A stretch of 64,000 bases of DNA from UBA1546 sp049302185. Its GTDB lineage: Bacteria > Nitrospirota > Thermodesulfovibrionia > Thermodesulfovibrionales > UBA1546. This document shows, one piece after another, positions 39,848-48,192 of this stretch. The position numbers and the translations under genes are program-made. The stretch lies in the NCBI GenBank assembly GCA_049302185.1, contig JBAQLV010000010.1, forward strand, positions 53,760-117,759, read 5' to 3'. Within the stretch, counting starts at the first letter, position 1. Each line of letters opens with the position of its first letter. The notes under the pieces are model-generated. The model ran no database searches. It had not been told where the DNA came from and saw only the letters and a program-made list of their open reading frames with translations.

Positions 39848-41500
39848 ATGAGAAGCAGGACAATTAAGGAAGGATTAGAGCGTGTTCCGCACAGGGCGCT
39901 CCTTTATGCGACAGGCATTCCAAAGAGTGAAATGAAAAAGCCGTTTATCGGCGTTGCAACAAGTTTCACTGATATTATTCCGGGACACATTGGCATGAGG
40001 GATCTGGAGAGATTCATAGAGAAAGGAATACATACAGGAGGAGGCTATCCGTTCTTTTTTGGAATTCCCGGCATCTGCGACGGCATTGCAATGGGACACA
40101 GCGGCATGCATTATTCTCTTCCGTCAAGGGAACTGATTGCCGACATGGTGGAGACTATAGCTCAGGCACATCAGCTTGACGGGCTTGTGCTCCTTACTAA
40201 CTGCGACAAGATTACGCCCGGAATGCTCATGGCTGCGGCAAGGATTAATATCCCCTCAATAGTCGTTACTGCAGGCCCTATGATTTCAGGACATCTAAGG
40301 GGCAAAAGGCTTTCGCTTGTCAATGACACCTTTGAAGCAGTTGGAAAGTATAAAAAAGGGTTGATAAAAAATGATGAGCTTGAAGCGCTTGAAATGTGCG
40401 CATGTCCGGGCGCAGGCTCATGTCAGGGCATGTACACTGCAAATACAATGGCATGCGTTACAGAATCGCTCGGTATGAGTCTTCCAAGATGCGCCACTGC
40501 GCTTGCTGTATCTGCCGACAAGAGGAGAATAGCCTTTGCAAGCGGAGAGCGCATCGTTGAACTGGTAAAGAAAAATATCACGCCGAGAAAGATAATGACG
40601 CGGAAGGCGTTTGAGAATGCGATAATGGCTGACCTTGCATTAGGCGGCTCAACCAATACTGTCCTTCACATCCCTGCAATAGCGCATGATGCAGGAGTGG
40701 AACTTCCGCTTGAGGCATTTGATATCCTGAGCAAGAAAACCCCTCATCTTGCAAATATGCTTCCCGGAGGCGAGCATTATCTTGAAGACCTTGAATGGGC
40801 AGGAGGCATCCCGGCTTTGATGAAGAGATTAAGGGGGAGTTTGAATAATTGCATGACAGTAAGCGGCAGGAGTATTTTTGAGATTGCTGATTCCGCAGAG
40901 ATTATAAATGAAAACGTTATAAGGCCTCTGAGCAAGGCTTATCATAAAGAAGGAGGCATCGCAATCCTGAGGGGCAATCTTGCGCCTGACGGAGCAGTTG
41001 TAAAACAGTCTGCCGTTAGCAAGAACATGATGAAGTTTGAAGGCAGCGCAAAGGTGTTTAACTCAGAGGAAGAGGGCATGAAGGCAATCCTCAATGGAAA
41101 GATAAAGGCAGGCGATGTTGTTGTTATCAGGTATGAGGGGCCTAAGGGAGGTCCCGGAATGAGGGAAATGCTTTCTCCGACAGCAACAATCGCGGGCATG
41201 GGATTGAGCGAATCAGTTGCCCTGATAACAGACGGAAGGTTTTCAGGCGGGACAAGAGGCCCATGCATAGGGCACATATCGCCTGAAGCAATGGAAGGCG
41301 GAATCATAGCAATTATCAAAAACGGCGACAGGATAAAAATTGACATTCCATGGAGAAGGGTTGATGTTCTTCTCTCCGAGAAAGAGATAAAGGAAAGGCT
41401 CAGCAAGTGGAAACCGCCAAAGCCTAAGATAACAAAGGGCTATCTTTCAAGATACGCAAGGATGGTCACTTCTGCTGGAACAGGAGCGGTGATGAAGTAG
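39848..41500 (+). CDS. ilvD: dihydroxy-acid dehydratase
   Basis: Fe-S dehydratase of valine, leucine and isoleucine synthesis. Three cluster cysteines are in TNCDKITPGM, CACPGAGSCQGMYTANTMAC and the preceding GICDG region. Other motifs are ALGGSTNTVLHIPAIAHDAG, SGRSIFEIAD and DGRFSGGTRG. Length 550 is normal. The rest of the pathway (ilvB, ilvN) lies 2.2 kb downstream, separated by a decayed integron. Confidence 0.95.
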   Translation: MRSRTIKEGLERVPHRALLYATGIPKSEMKKPFIGVATSFTDIIPGHIGMRDLERFIEKGIHTGGGYPFFFGIPGICDGIAMGHSGMHYSLPSRELIADMVETIAQAHQLDGLVLLTNCDKITPGMLMAAARINIPSIVVTAGPMISGHLRGKRLSLVNDTFEAVGKYKKGLIKNDELEALEMCACPGAGSCQGMYTANTMACVTESLGMSLPRCATALAVSADKRRIAFASGERIVELVKKNITPRKIMTRKAFENAIMADLALGGSTNTVLHIPAIAHDAGVELPLEAFDILSKKTPHLANMLPGGEHYLEDLEWAGGIPALMKRLRGSLNNCMTVSGRSIFEIADSAEIINENVIRPLSKAYHKEGGIAILRGNLAPDGAVVKQSAVSKNMMKFEGSAKVFNSEEEGMKAILNGKIKAGDVVVIRYEGPKGGPGMREMLSPTATIAGMGLSESVALITDGRFSGGTRGPCIGHISPEAMEGGIIAIIKNGDRIKIDIPWRRVDVLLSEKEIKERLSKWKPPKPKITKGYLSRYARMVTSAGTGAVMK

Positions 41501-41541
41501 CGTCTTGAGTGCTTGAGAAGCTTGAAAGGTTTTGACGTTAG

Positions 41542-41790
41542 TCATACATCTTCTCTGGCCTCAGACCACTTTTTAAACCGACCACGTTTGAAATCCTCAT
41601 CGCCGCTCATAATGCTATTCAGAAAATCTTTATCCTTGATAATCTCTTTTGTAGCTTCGAGTTCCTTAATTTCTCGTTCTGCCTGACGCATTCCTGCCGT
41701 GTCTTTAGGCTTCCACCTGTTGTCCCAGCCTTTCTTGTGCGGTTTGCATAATCCACAACTTCTTTTTTTAGTTTTGTATTGTTTTCTCAT
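41542..41790 (-). CDS. small cassette-borne protein, unknown
   Basis: An 82-residue basic protein with RSCGLCKPHKKGWDNRWKPK near the N-terminus, then a charged helical part (QAEREIKELEATKEI). A CXXC knuckle suggests metal binding. I recognise no named family. It begins about 50 bases after the attC core at 41841, as the second cassette of the array, and is followed by CTAACG, possibly a truncated attC end, just before ilvD. Confidence 0.6.
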   Translation of the reverse strand: MRKQYKTKKRSCGLCKPHKKGWDNRWKPKDTAGMRQAEREIKELEATKEIIKDKDFLNSIMSGDEDFKRGRFKKWSEAREDV

Positions 41791-41840
41791 ATTGATTTTC
41801 AGTTAAACTTCAATTTATCCCTTTTCTGCCTGCAATGCGC

Positions 41841-41948
41841 GGCTAACGTTCCCAGCATACCCGACGTTTTTCCGTAGCGAAGCGAAGGAAAAATGTGCCG
41901 AAGGCCGAGAGCCTGAGCAGAGCGCGAAGTGGGTATGCTGTGTTAGGC
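41841..41948 (-). other. integron attC site
   Basis: Read on the minus strand it opens with GCCTAAC and ends GTTAGCC. Complementary arms CAGCATACCC (41853-41862) and GGGTATGCTG (41931-41940) lie inside, and the centre holds a long imperfect hairpin (TTTTTCCGTAGCGAAGCG/AAGGAAAAA). It lies between two minus-strand ORFs exactly where cassette attC sites sit. Confidence 0.75.
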
Positions 41949-43054
41949 GATGGGCAGAGCACCATTTTTTGTTCTCTTGATCTTCAATCCCACGTCTTTT
42001 TTCCGTCGTAGCTAAGAATGTTGAAGATGTAAACTCGCTTTATTCTAAGTTTCCTTTACCTATATTACAGTTTGAACAAAGAGTTTTAAGATTTTCAAAA
42101 GTAGTTTCACCATCTTTTGACCAGGGTATTATATGATCAACATGTAATATTATTTTAGGGTCAGTCGCCGGAGATCTGCCACAGTATCGGCACTTAAAAT
42201 TATCTCTTCTCATTACCTTAAATCTAAGTCTATCATTGACTTCCCTTTTAGTTTGATGTGTATTCATTAGTTTTTGTGATGATTTTGGTCTCTTGGCTGA
42301 TGGTGTTTTATCTGCAAACCCAGAAACTAATTCTTCATTGGGATATTCTATAATTGTTGCTTGAGGTAATATGCCCTCTTTAATAATTATAGAATTTTCA
42401 CCCTCAATTGTTGTTTCTTCTTCTTTATTGACATACTCAATAAATCGCTCAAGTGATTTCCGCCAAGTACCAAAATTATGCACATAACCACTTCCTGAAT
42501 ATTTAGAAAACGGTATTCGCATATCAGAAAAATGTGGTTGCCTACCGAGTTTTATCCAAACTTCTTCTAAATTTTTAAAATACTCCTCATCCGATATACT
42601 TGGATGTTCTCTTCTTTTTAAACCGGTTTTTTCTTTTGCTTTTATCCAAGAACCAAATCTATACTCAAGTGTTGAACTATGAAATTTCCCATGCCGGTTA
42701 TATTCATCTCTAGTAATTGAATCATTTTTTAACTTAAAAGAAACCCGTTGTAAGTCTGCAATTAATTCTGCATCTTTTATAATATTTTTTGTTCTACTTT
42801 TTCCGCTTTTTAAACCTGCTTTCGCCAAAGCGTTAGACCAAGAGCCAAATCTGTTATAAAATATGGTAACTCCAAATTTACCATGCTTTTTATATTCCCG
42901 TTGGGTTAATGAATCTGTTTTTAACTCGGAAGCGACATGTTTTAAGTCCGCAATTAATTCTTTATCTGCAATATGTCTGTTAAATTTATCTAACTCAAAT
43001 TTAATCATATTTACTCAACTCTTTTTTATTTTGGTGCTCTGCCTTTCGCCTAAC
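41942..43054 (-). mobile_element. HNH-endonuclease gene cassette with inverted-repeat ends
   Basis: The unit between the two attC cores begins and ends with inverted GTTAGGCGA and GGCAGAGCACCA blocks (41942-41964 and 43032-43054, about 21 of 23 matching). One gene, the HNH endonuclease, fills it. This is a cassette-like mobile unit in the integron remnant. Confidence 0.65.
42040..43008 (-). CDS. HNH endonuclease with homing-endonuclease-associated repeats
   Basis: A 322-residue protein. Residues 15-195 hold three roughly 60-residue repeats: LTQREYKKHGKFGVTIFYNR..FGSWSNAL, ITRDEYNRHGKF..FGSWIKAK and PHFSDMRIP..FGTWRKSL, as in HNH_repeat proteins that bind DNA. After a linker, residues 262-322 are an HNH nuclease: CRYCG, HVDHIIPWSKDG (His catalytic) and LCSNCNIGKGN. 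It is the only gene of its cassette. It may be a DNA-targeting or defence nuclease; that is inferred only. Confidence 0.82.
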   Translation of the reverse strand: MIKFELDKFNRHIADKELIADLKHVASELKTDSLTQREYKKHGKFGVTIFYNRFGSWSNALAKAGLKSGKSRTKNIIKDAELIADLQRVSFKLKNDSITRDEYNRHGKFHSSTLEYRFGSWIKAKEKTGLKRREHPSISDEEYFKNLEEVWIKLGRQPHFSDMRIPFSKYSGSGYVHNFGTWRKSLERFIEYVNKEEETTIEGENSIIIKEGILPQATIIEYPNEELVSGFADKTPSAKRPKSSQKLMNTHQTKREVNDRLRFKVMRRDNFKCRYCGRSPATDPKIILHVDHIIPWSKDGETTFENLKTLCSNCNIGKGNLE

Positions 43055-43105
43055 TACTTCATAGACGACTTATGTCGCTTTTTGTCCCGATTTGGGATGT
43101 TAGAC
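43048..43105 (-). other. short attC (or attI-like) site
   Basis: On the minus strand it begins GTCTAAC and ends GTTAGGC; both match the RYYYAAC/GTTRRRY core consensus exactly, 58 bp apart. The inner arms pair partly. It sits between the recombinase remnant and the HNH cassette, where attI or the first attC would be. Confidence 0.65.
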
Positions 43106-43171
43106 GACATATGGCGGATATGCTGCGTCTGGCAGATACCCGCTTCCCTTCCTTTTTATTGCCAATAAATG

Positions 43172-43417
43172 TCAAGCATCACCTCCCTTTGCGATACTTA
43201 AGCTGTCTAACGGACTCTGTATTTTACCTAAACTCTTTGTGCTTACATGCGTATAAATCTCAGTTGTCTTGCTATGTGCGTGTCCAAGCAACTCTTGTAT
43301 ATATCGTAAATCCACACCACTTTCAAGAAGATGTGTAGCGAAGCTGTGGCGTAGTGTATGTGAAGAGTTTTTGCTGACTGTAATTATCCCATTAATAATA
43401 TCTCCTGAAAATTCGAT
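43172..43417 (-). pseudogene. C-terminal fragment of a tyrosine recombinase (XerC/IntI-like)
   Basis: An open frame of about 80 codons encodes the catalytic end only: SSHTLRHSFATHLLESGVD (His and Arg), YIQELLGHAHSKTTEIYTHV (His and nucleophile Tyr) and SLGKIQSPLDSL. An in-frame TAA just upstream and the absence of the N-terminal and first Arg parts show truncation. It is followed on the same strand by attC-like sites and cassettes, an arrangement seen in integrons whose integrase points towards the array. Confidence 0.8.
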
Positions 43418-43523
43418 TTAGTAGATAATATATTCCCCAAATCCTTTATTGTCAATTGAAAATCTCCCTCTGTTTCTACCAATTTAGAAATGTCCGGTTT
43501 TATGTTATTGCTCAATGCGGTTG

Positions 43524-43616
43524 TCATTCCCGCGTGTCGGGAATCTTTCTTTCCCGCACTCAGGCGTGTTCGCTGTGGCAACAAAGAAAGATGCTGGACA
43601 AGCCAGCATGACAGAC
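43524..43616. repeat. GTCATTCC-family palindromic element
   Basis: Starts GTCATTCCCGCG and ends CAGCATGACAG. A GTCGGGAAT/ATTCCCGCG hairpin is at the left. It shares its right third with 39713-39789. The minus-strand ORF over it is not a gene. Confidence 0.7.
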
Positions 43617-43728
43617 AGGGGAGGGGTAAGATATAAATAAAAACATCAGGTTAATGCAAGAATTTATGGACATTTTCATAATCTTTTGTGGTAAAATTAT
43701 TTAAATTTTAAAAGGAGCTGTGTGCGAT

Positions 43729-45462
43729 ATGAAGATTTCAGGCTCAGAGATATTAATTGAATGTCTGAAAAAGGAAGGGGTTAAGTATATCTTCGGCTAT
43801 CCCGGAGGCGTTGTGCTGAACATCTTTGACTCCCTTTATGACAATAAGGATTTACGTCTGATTCTCACAAGGCACGAACAGGGTGCTGTTCATGCGGCAG
43901 ACGGTTATGCGAGGTCATCTGGAAAAGTTGGCGTTGCTCTTGTGACATCAGGCCCCGGAGCGACAAATACAGTTACAGGCATTGCTACTGCCTCAATGGA
44001 TTCCATACCGCTTGTTGTGTTTTCAGGGCAGGTGCCGACAATGCTTATCGGCAATGATGCATTTCAGGAGGCTGATATAGTAGGCATAACAAGGCCATGC
44101 ACAAAATATAACTACCTTGTTAAGGATGTGAATGACCTTGCGAGGATAGTGAAAGAGGCATTTTATATAGCGTCTTCAGGCAGGCCGGGCCCTGTGCTTA
44201 TAGACCTTCCGAAAGATGTAACTGTAGGAAAAGCTGATTTTGTCTGGCCTGAACTTGACATAAGGAGCTACAAACCCACTTACGAAGGCAATAAGTGGAT
44301 GATTACGCAGGGCGCGCATCTCATAGCAAAATCAAAGAAACCTGTGATAATTGCCGGAGGAGGTGTGATACTCTCAGGAGCTGCCAAAGAACTCAGAGAG
44401 TTCGCAGAGCATACTGACATCCCTGTGACTATGACACTTATGGGGCTTGGAGGATTTCCGGGTTCGCATAAACTTTCCCTCGGCATGCTTGGAATGCACG
44501 GGACTTATTATGCCAACAAGGCAGTTCAGGATTCAGACCTTATTATTGCCGTAGGAATGCGCTTTGATGACAGGGTGACAGGCAAGGTTGATGCATTCGC
44601 GCCTAATGCAAAGATAATTCACATAGACATTGACCCGACATCAATAAAAAAGAATGTGAGAGTTGATGTTCCTGTAGTGGGTGACGTTAAGAAAGTTCTG
44701 GCAGTGATGAATAAGGTGCTGAAAGAGGAAGTGAAAGAACAGTGGGGCGAGGTCAGAAAGGCATGGCTCAAGCAGATAGATGCATGGCGCGCAGAAAGGC
44801 CTCAGACTTATACTCACAGCGATGAGATTATAAAACCGCAGTTTGTTGTTGAGAAGATATATGAGCTTACAAAGGGAGATGCGATTATAACAACAGAGGT
44901 AGGGCAGAACCAGATGTGGACAGCTCAGTTTTATAAATTTGATAAACCGAGAACACTTCTGACATCAGGCGGGCTCGGCACCATGGGTTATGGTTTCCCC
45001 GCTGCTATCGGCGCGCAGTTCGCACATCCTGAAAAACTTGTTATCGATATTGCAGGCGATGGGAGCATACAGATGAACATACAGGAGCTTGCCACAGCTG
45101 TTATAAATAAGCTTCCCGTTAAGGTAGCCATACTCAACAACGGATACCTCGGGATGGTAAGACAGTGGCAGGAACTGTTCTTTGATGAAAGATATTCCCA
45201 TACCAAGCTTGATGAGAGCGTACCTGACTTTGTAAAGATTGCCGAGGCATACGGCGCTGTGGGATTAAGGGCAACAAAACCGAGCGAGGTTGAACCTGTG
45301 CTTAAAGAGGCTTTCAGGATAAAGAAGACTGTGTTTATGGATTTTGTTGTTGACTGGAAGGAAAATGTTTATCCGATAGTTCCTCCAGGCGCAGCAATAG
45401 ACCATATGCTTTTTGAACCGGCAGAAAAAAAGGCCGAAAAGAAATTAAAGTCAGTGAAATAA
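43729..45462 (+). CDS. ilvB: acetolactate synthase large subunit
   Basis: ThDP enzyme making acetolactate and acetohydroxybutyrate. Motifs: GYPGGVVLNIFDSLYD, catalytic Glu in LTRHEQGAVHAADGYAR, FAD/regulatory middle domain (GMRFDDRVTGK), and the ThDP-binding IAGDGSIQMNIQE..ILNNGYLGMVRQWQ. I prefer the ATG at 43729 over the GTG at 43720, which lies only two bases past AAAGGAG. Length 577. It is followed after 15 bases by its regulatory subunit. Confidence 0.95.
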   Translation: MKISGSEILIECLKKEGVKYIFGYPGGVVLNIFDSLYDNKDLRLILTRHEQGAVHAADGYARSSGKVGVALVTSGPGATNTVTGIATASMDSIPLVVFSGQVPTMLIGNDAFQEADIVGITRPCTKYNYLVKDVNDLARIVKEAFYIASSGRPGPVLIDLPKDVTVGKADFVWPELDIRSYKPTYEGNKWMITQGAHLIAKSKKPVIIAGGGVILSGAAKELREFAEHTDIPVTMTLMGLGGFPGSHKLSLGMLGMHGTYYANKAVQDSDLIIAVGMRFDDRVTGKVDAFAPNAKIIHIDIDPTSIKKNVRVDVPVVGDVKKVLAVMNKVLKEEVKEQWGEVRKAWLKQIDAWRAERPQTYTHSDEIIKPQFVVEKIYELTKGDAIITTEVGQNQMWTAQFYKFDKPRTLLTSGGLGTMGYGFPAAIGAQFAHPEKLVIDIAGDGSIQMNIQELATAVINKLPVKVAILNNGYLGMVRQWQELFFDERYSHTKLDESVPDFVKIAEAYGAVGLRATKPSEVEPVLKEAFRIKKTVFMDFVVDWKENVYPIVPPGAAIDHMLFEPAEKKAEKKLKSVK

Positions 45463-45477
45463 ATCTGAGGTGAAGGA

Positions 45478-45963
45478 ATGAGACATACTATCTCTGTTCT
45501 TGTTGAAAATAAATTCGGTGTGCTTTCAAGGGTATCAGGGCTTTTCAGCGGAAGAGGCTATAACATTGAAAGCCTCTCAGTTGGAGAGACTATTGACCCT
45601 CAGATTTCTGTTATGACAATAGTAACAACCGGGGATGACTCGGTTATTGAGCAGATTACGAAACAGCTCAATAAGCTTATTGATGTCATAAAAGTCACTG
45701 ACATGACAGAGCTTGACCATGTTGAGCGTGAAATGGTGCTCATAAAAGTATCTCCGAGACAGCAGGACAAGGCAGAGGTGTTAAATCTGACCGAGATATT
45801 CAGGGGAAGGATTGTGGATTCAAGCCAGAAGACATATACGATAGAAATCACTGGCGATGAAAAGAAGATAGAGGCGTTTGTGGAGCTTATGCGTCCTATG
45901 GGTATTAAGGAATTTGTAAGGACAGGCAAGGTAGCTATAACAAGAGAAGGCGTAAAGAAGTAA
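45478..45963 (+). CDS. ilvN: acetolactate synthase small (regulatory) subunit
   Basis: A 161-residue ACT-domain protein giving valine feedback to IlvB. N-terminal ACT: TISVLVENKFGVLSRVSGLF, SGRGYNIESLSVGET. C-terminal domain: REMVLIKVSP, FRGRIVDSSQKTYTIEITGD. Length matches IlvN/IlvH. GAGGTGAAGG precedes the ATG. Confidence 0.95.
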   Translation: MRHTISVLVENKFGVLSRVSGLFSGRGYNIESLSVGETIDPQISVMTIVTTGDDSVIEQITKQLNKLIDVIKVTDMTELDHVEREMVLIKVSPRQQDKAEVLNLTEIFRGRIVDSSQKTYTIEITGDEKKIEAFVELMRPMGIKEFVRTGKVAITREGVKK

Positions 45964-46029
45964 GGTAAATATCCTTTATAGCAGGCAAAATGGGGAAAGT
46001 GCATATATCAAATTAAAAGGAGGAGAGTT

Positions 46030-46662
46030 ATGCGGATATTGGTCATCTTTTTAACTCTAATCGTCTTATCACTGGGTAGTCTAATCCCGCAGGCAAAGGC
46101 AAGTGTGGATATAGGGGTATCCATCGGAGATGAAGGATTAAGAGGGTTTTATCTTGCGGTTGGAGATTACTACAGAGTACCGCAAAGAGAAGTAGTAATT
46201 ATTAGAGAAAGGGGTATGCCTTACGAGGAATTACCTGTTGTCTATTTTATTGCCGGCAGGGCTCGCGTTGCGCCTGAAATAATAGTAAACCTTAGACTCG
46301 GGGGTATGTCATGGATGGATATTACACTCCGTTATGGTTTGTCTCCGGAGATATTCTATGTGCCTGTTAGAGTGGGGCCGCCTTACGGAAAGGCATATGG
46401 CTATTATATGAATAAGCCTAAAAAAGAGTGGAAAAAAATAGTTTTCAAAGATAGCGACATCATAAACCTTGTGAATCTAAAGTTTACATCAGAACACTAC
46501 AAATATTCGCCTAATGAAGTAATAAAGATGAGAGAGAAGGGTAAAAACTTTGTAGTAATTAATGATGAAATTAAAAAAGGGAAGAAAGAGCACAAGGTGA
46601 AAGACAAAAGACAGGAAAAAGAAAAACATAAAGGAAAAGGCAAAGATAAGGATAAAGATTAA
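46030..46662 (+). CDS. exported protein with Lys-rich tail, unknown
   Basis: Signal peptide (LVIFLTLIVLSLGSLIPQAKA), then about 130 residues with repeated helical-looking blocks (VPQREVVIIRERGMPYEEL, MSWMDITLRYGLSPEIFYVP) and a C-terminal 40-residue highly charged Lys/Asp/Glu tail (KHKGKGKDKDKD). AGGAGGAG precedes the start. It is next to exported PA2779-type genes on the same strand, so they may share an envelope process. Family not recognised. Confidence 0.65.
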   Translation: MRILVIFLTLIVLSLGSLIPQAKASVDIGVSIGDEGLRGFYLAVGDYYRVPQREVVIIRERGMPYEELPVVYFIAGRARVAPEIIVNLRLGGMSWMDITLRYGLSPEIFYVPVRVGPPYGKAYGYYMNKPKKEWKKIVFKDSDIINLVNLKFTSEHYKYSPNEVIKMREKGKNFVVINDEIKKGKKEHKVKDKRQEKEKHKGKGKDKDKD

Positions 46663-46694
46663 TAATTTATAAAAGTGAAGGGAGGGTGAAAAAA

Positions 46695-47090
46695 ATGAAA
46701 ATCCGGTTTATGAAACAGATTTCGTGGTATCTTGTCTTTGCAATGTTTATCATCGGGATTGCGCCTAAGGCTGATGCGGGCATTGCGCCGTCAGAAATCA
46801 TTGTCATGTCACAGGTTGACAGGACGGCTGACCTTGGAAAAATCCAGAAGGTTCTTGAGATGAAGATGGTCAGGGAAAGGCTTGAAAAACTGGGATACGC
46901 ACAGGAAGAGATTAACAGCAGGCTTGCCCATCTCAGTGACCAGCAGATGCACAATCTGGCGCTCCAGATAGATGGGATTAAGGTTGGAGGCGATAGTGGT
47001 CTCGGTATAGTGATAGCTCTTCTTGTGATAGCCATACTTTTTGTGCTGTTGCTTTGGCTTATGGATCACAAAGTAGTAGTGACAAAATAA
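46695..47090 (+). CDS. PA2779-family membrane protein, copy 1
   Basis: 131 residues with an N-terminal membrane or signal segment (ISWYLVFAMFIIGIAPKADA), a helical middle with VDRTADLGKIQKVLEMKMVR and LSDQQMHNLALQI, and a C-terminal membrane helix (GIVIALLVIAILFVLLLWL). This fits the PA2779 family, which goes with PA2778-type C39 peptidases as here. Start ATG 46695 follows GGAGGG. Copy 2 follows immediately and is nearly identical in the first 90 codons. Confidence 0.8.
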   Translation: MKIRFMKQISWYLVFAMFIIGIAPKADAGIAPSEIIVMSQVDRTADLGKIQKVLEMKMVRERLEKLGYAQEEINSRLAHLSDQQMHNLALQIDGIKVGGDSGLGIVIALLVIAILFVLLLWLMDHKVVVTK

Positions 47091-47111
47091 AATTAAAGGA
47101 GGTGAATTAAA

Positions 47112-47501
47112 ATGAGGATACCTTTAATGAAACATTTGTCGTGGTACTTGATAGTTGCAATGTTCATCATCGGGATTGCACCGAAGGCTGATGCGGGCAT
47201 TGCGCCGTCTGAAATCATTGTCATGTCACAGGTTGACAGGACGGCTGACCTTGGAAAAATCCAGAAGGTTCTTGAAATGAAAATGGTCAGAGAGAGGCTG
47301 GAGAAGTTAGGATTTGCTCAGGATGAAATACAGGGCAAGTTAGGCAGTCTCAGTGACCAGCAGATGCACAATCTGGCGCTCCAGATAGACGATATGAAGG
47401 TTGGAGGCGATCTCGGTATAGTGATAGCTCTTCTTGTGATAGCCATACTTGTTGTGCTGTTTATACAGCTTACAGGTCACAGAGTAGTAGTAACGAAATA
47501 G
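47112..47501 (+). CDS. PA2779-family membrane protein, copy 2
   Basis: 129 residues, same layout as copy 1: leader HLSWYLIVAMFIIGIAPKAD, shared core VDRTADLGKIQKVLEMKMVR, and C-terminal helix with VIAILVVLFIQL. AAAGGAGGTG lies seven bases before the ATG. Differences from copy 1 cluster in the LGFAQDEIQGKLGSLS segment and at the C-terminus. Confidence 0.8.
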   Translation: MRIPLMKHLSWYLIVAMFIIGIAPKADAGIAPSEIIVMSQVDRTADLGKIQKVLEMKMVRERLEKLGFAQDEIQGKLGSLSDQQMHNLALQIDDMKVGGDLGIVIALLVIAILVVLFIQLTGHRVVVTK

Positions 47502-47529
47502 AATGAGGCTAAAATTTCAGTCTGTAAAC

Positions 47530-47556
47530 CCCGTTAGAAAATGGATTTCTAACGGG
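47530..47556. repeat. CCCGTTAGAAA palindrome, second copy
   Basis: CCCGTTAGAAA..TTTCTAACGGG, the same palindrome as at 1511-1545. If the C39 ORF starts upstream, this element encodes PVRKWISNG. Confidence 0.75.
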
Positions 47557-47558
47557 AT

Positions 47559-47597
47559 AAATAAGCAGGCATGGATTATCTCCATGCCTGCTTATTT
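47559..47597. terminator. 17-bp perfect hairpin after the PA2779 pair
   Basis: AAATAAGCAGGCATGGA and its complement flank a five-base loop, then a T-rich run. It may attenuate transcription between the PA2779 pair and the C39 gene. The preferred C39 start (47584) lies in its right arm. Confidence 0.7.
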
Positions 47598-48117
47598 ATT
47601 TCTTGCTCTTCTCACATTTTTCTTGCATTCATGCGCTGTTGTCAGCAATGGCAATATTCCTGAATCAAGACAAAACAGGATTGTCAGCAATGTTCCTTTC
47701 TACGCTCAAGAGGATTATCAGTGCGGGCCTGCATCTCTTGCAGGCGTTATGAATTACTGGAAGATAGATGTTACGCCTGATGATATTGCAAAAGAAATAT
47801 ACAGCAAATCTGCGAAAGGCACCCTGAATATTGATATGGTAATTTATCCTCAGAAGAAGGGATTAACTGCAGAACAATATTCAGGGAATATGAGAGACCT
47901 GAAAAAAAATATAGATTCAGGTTATCCGCTTATTGTGCTTGTTGATTATGGTTTCTGGGCATTGCAGTCAAATCATTTCATGGTTGTTGTCGGGTATAAT
48001 GAGGATGGAGTGATTGTAAATTCGGGAAAGGATAAGGGCAAGTTCATATCTGAAGAGGATTTTATAAAGACATGGGAAAAGACAAAGTTCTGGACGCTGG
48101 TAATAAAAAGAAAGTGA
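47584..48117 (+). CDS. PA2778-like C39-family peptidase, lipoprotein
   Basis: After a lipobox (LFLALLTFFLHSCAV), the mature part has the C39 catalytic Cys in YQCGPASLAGVMNYW, the His in NHFMVVVGY and a following VNSGKDKGKF. Family: peptidase C39, as in PA2778, where it is fused to TPRs; here a separate TPR protein follows. The ATG at 47584 gives a clean signal peptide; an ORF to 47503 exists, but its first 27 residues come from palindromes and lack an RBS. The substrate is unknown, perhaps the PA2779 proteins. Confidence 0.78.
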   Translation: MPAYLFLALLTFFLHSCAVVSNGNIPESRQNRIVSNVPFYAQEDYQCGPASLAGVMNYWKIDVTPDDIAKEIYSKSAKGTLNIDMVIYPQKKGLTAEQYSGNMRDLKKNIDSGYPLIVLVDYGFWALQSNHFMVVVGYNEDGVIVNSGKDKGKFISEEDFIKTWEKTKFWTLVIKRK

Positions 48118-48192
48118 GAAGTGGGAAGTGAGAACCAAGAAAAAAAACATCTATTTCTTACTTCTTACTTCCTACTTCCTACTTCTAAGTTC
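48114..48192. repeat. inverted heptamer arrays coding a signal peptide
   Basis: GTGAGAA/GTGGGAA units (48114-48134) face TTACTTC/CTACTTC units (48158-48192). The right array, in frame, encodes LLLTSYFLLLSS of the next lipoprotein. Confidence 0.7.

Noticed and set aside
43384..43584. 66-codon minus-strand ORF before ilvB
   Set aside because: Covers a GTCATTCC element, no protein-like composition.
43661..43697. sigma-70 promoter for ilvB
   Set aside because: TGGACA and TAAAAT are 19 bases apart; too weak to call.
43620..43728. T-box or leader-peptide attenuator upstream of ilvB
   Set aside because: No T-box core, no run of branched-chain codons and no terminator pair found.
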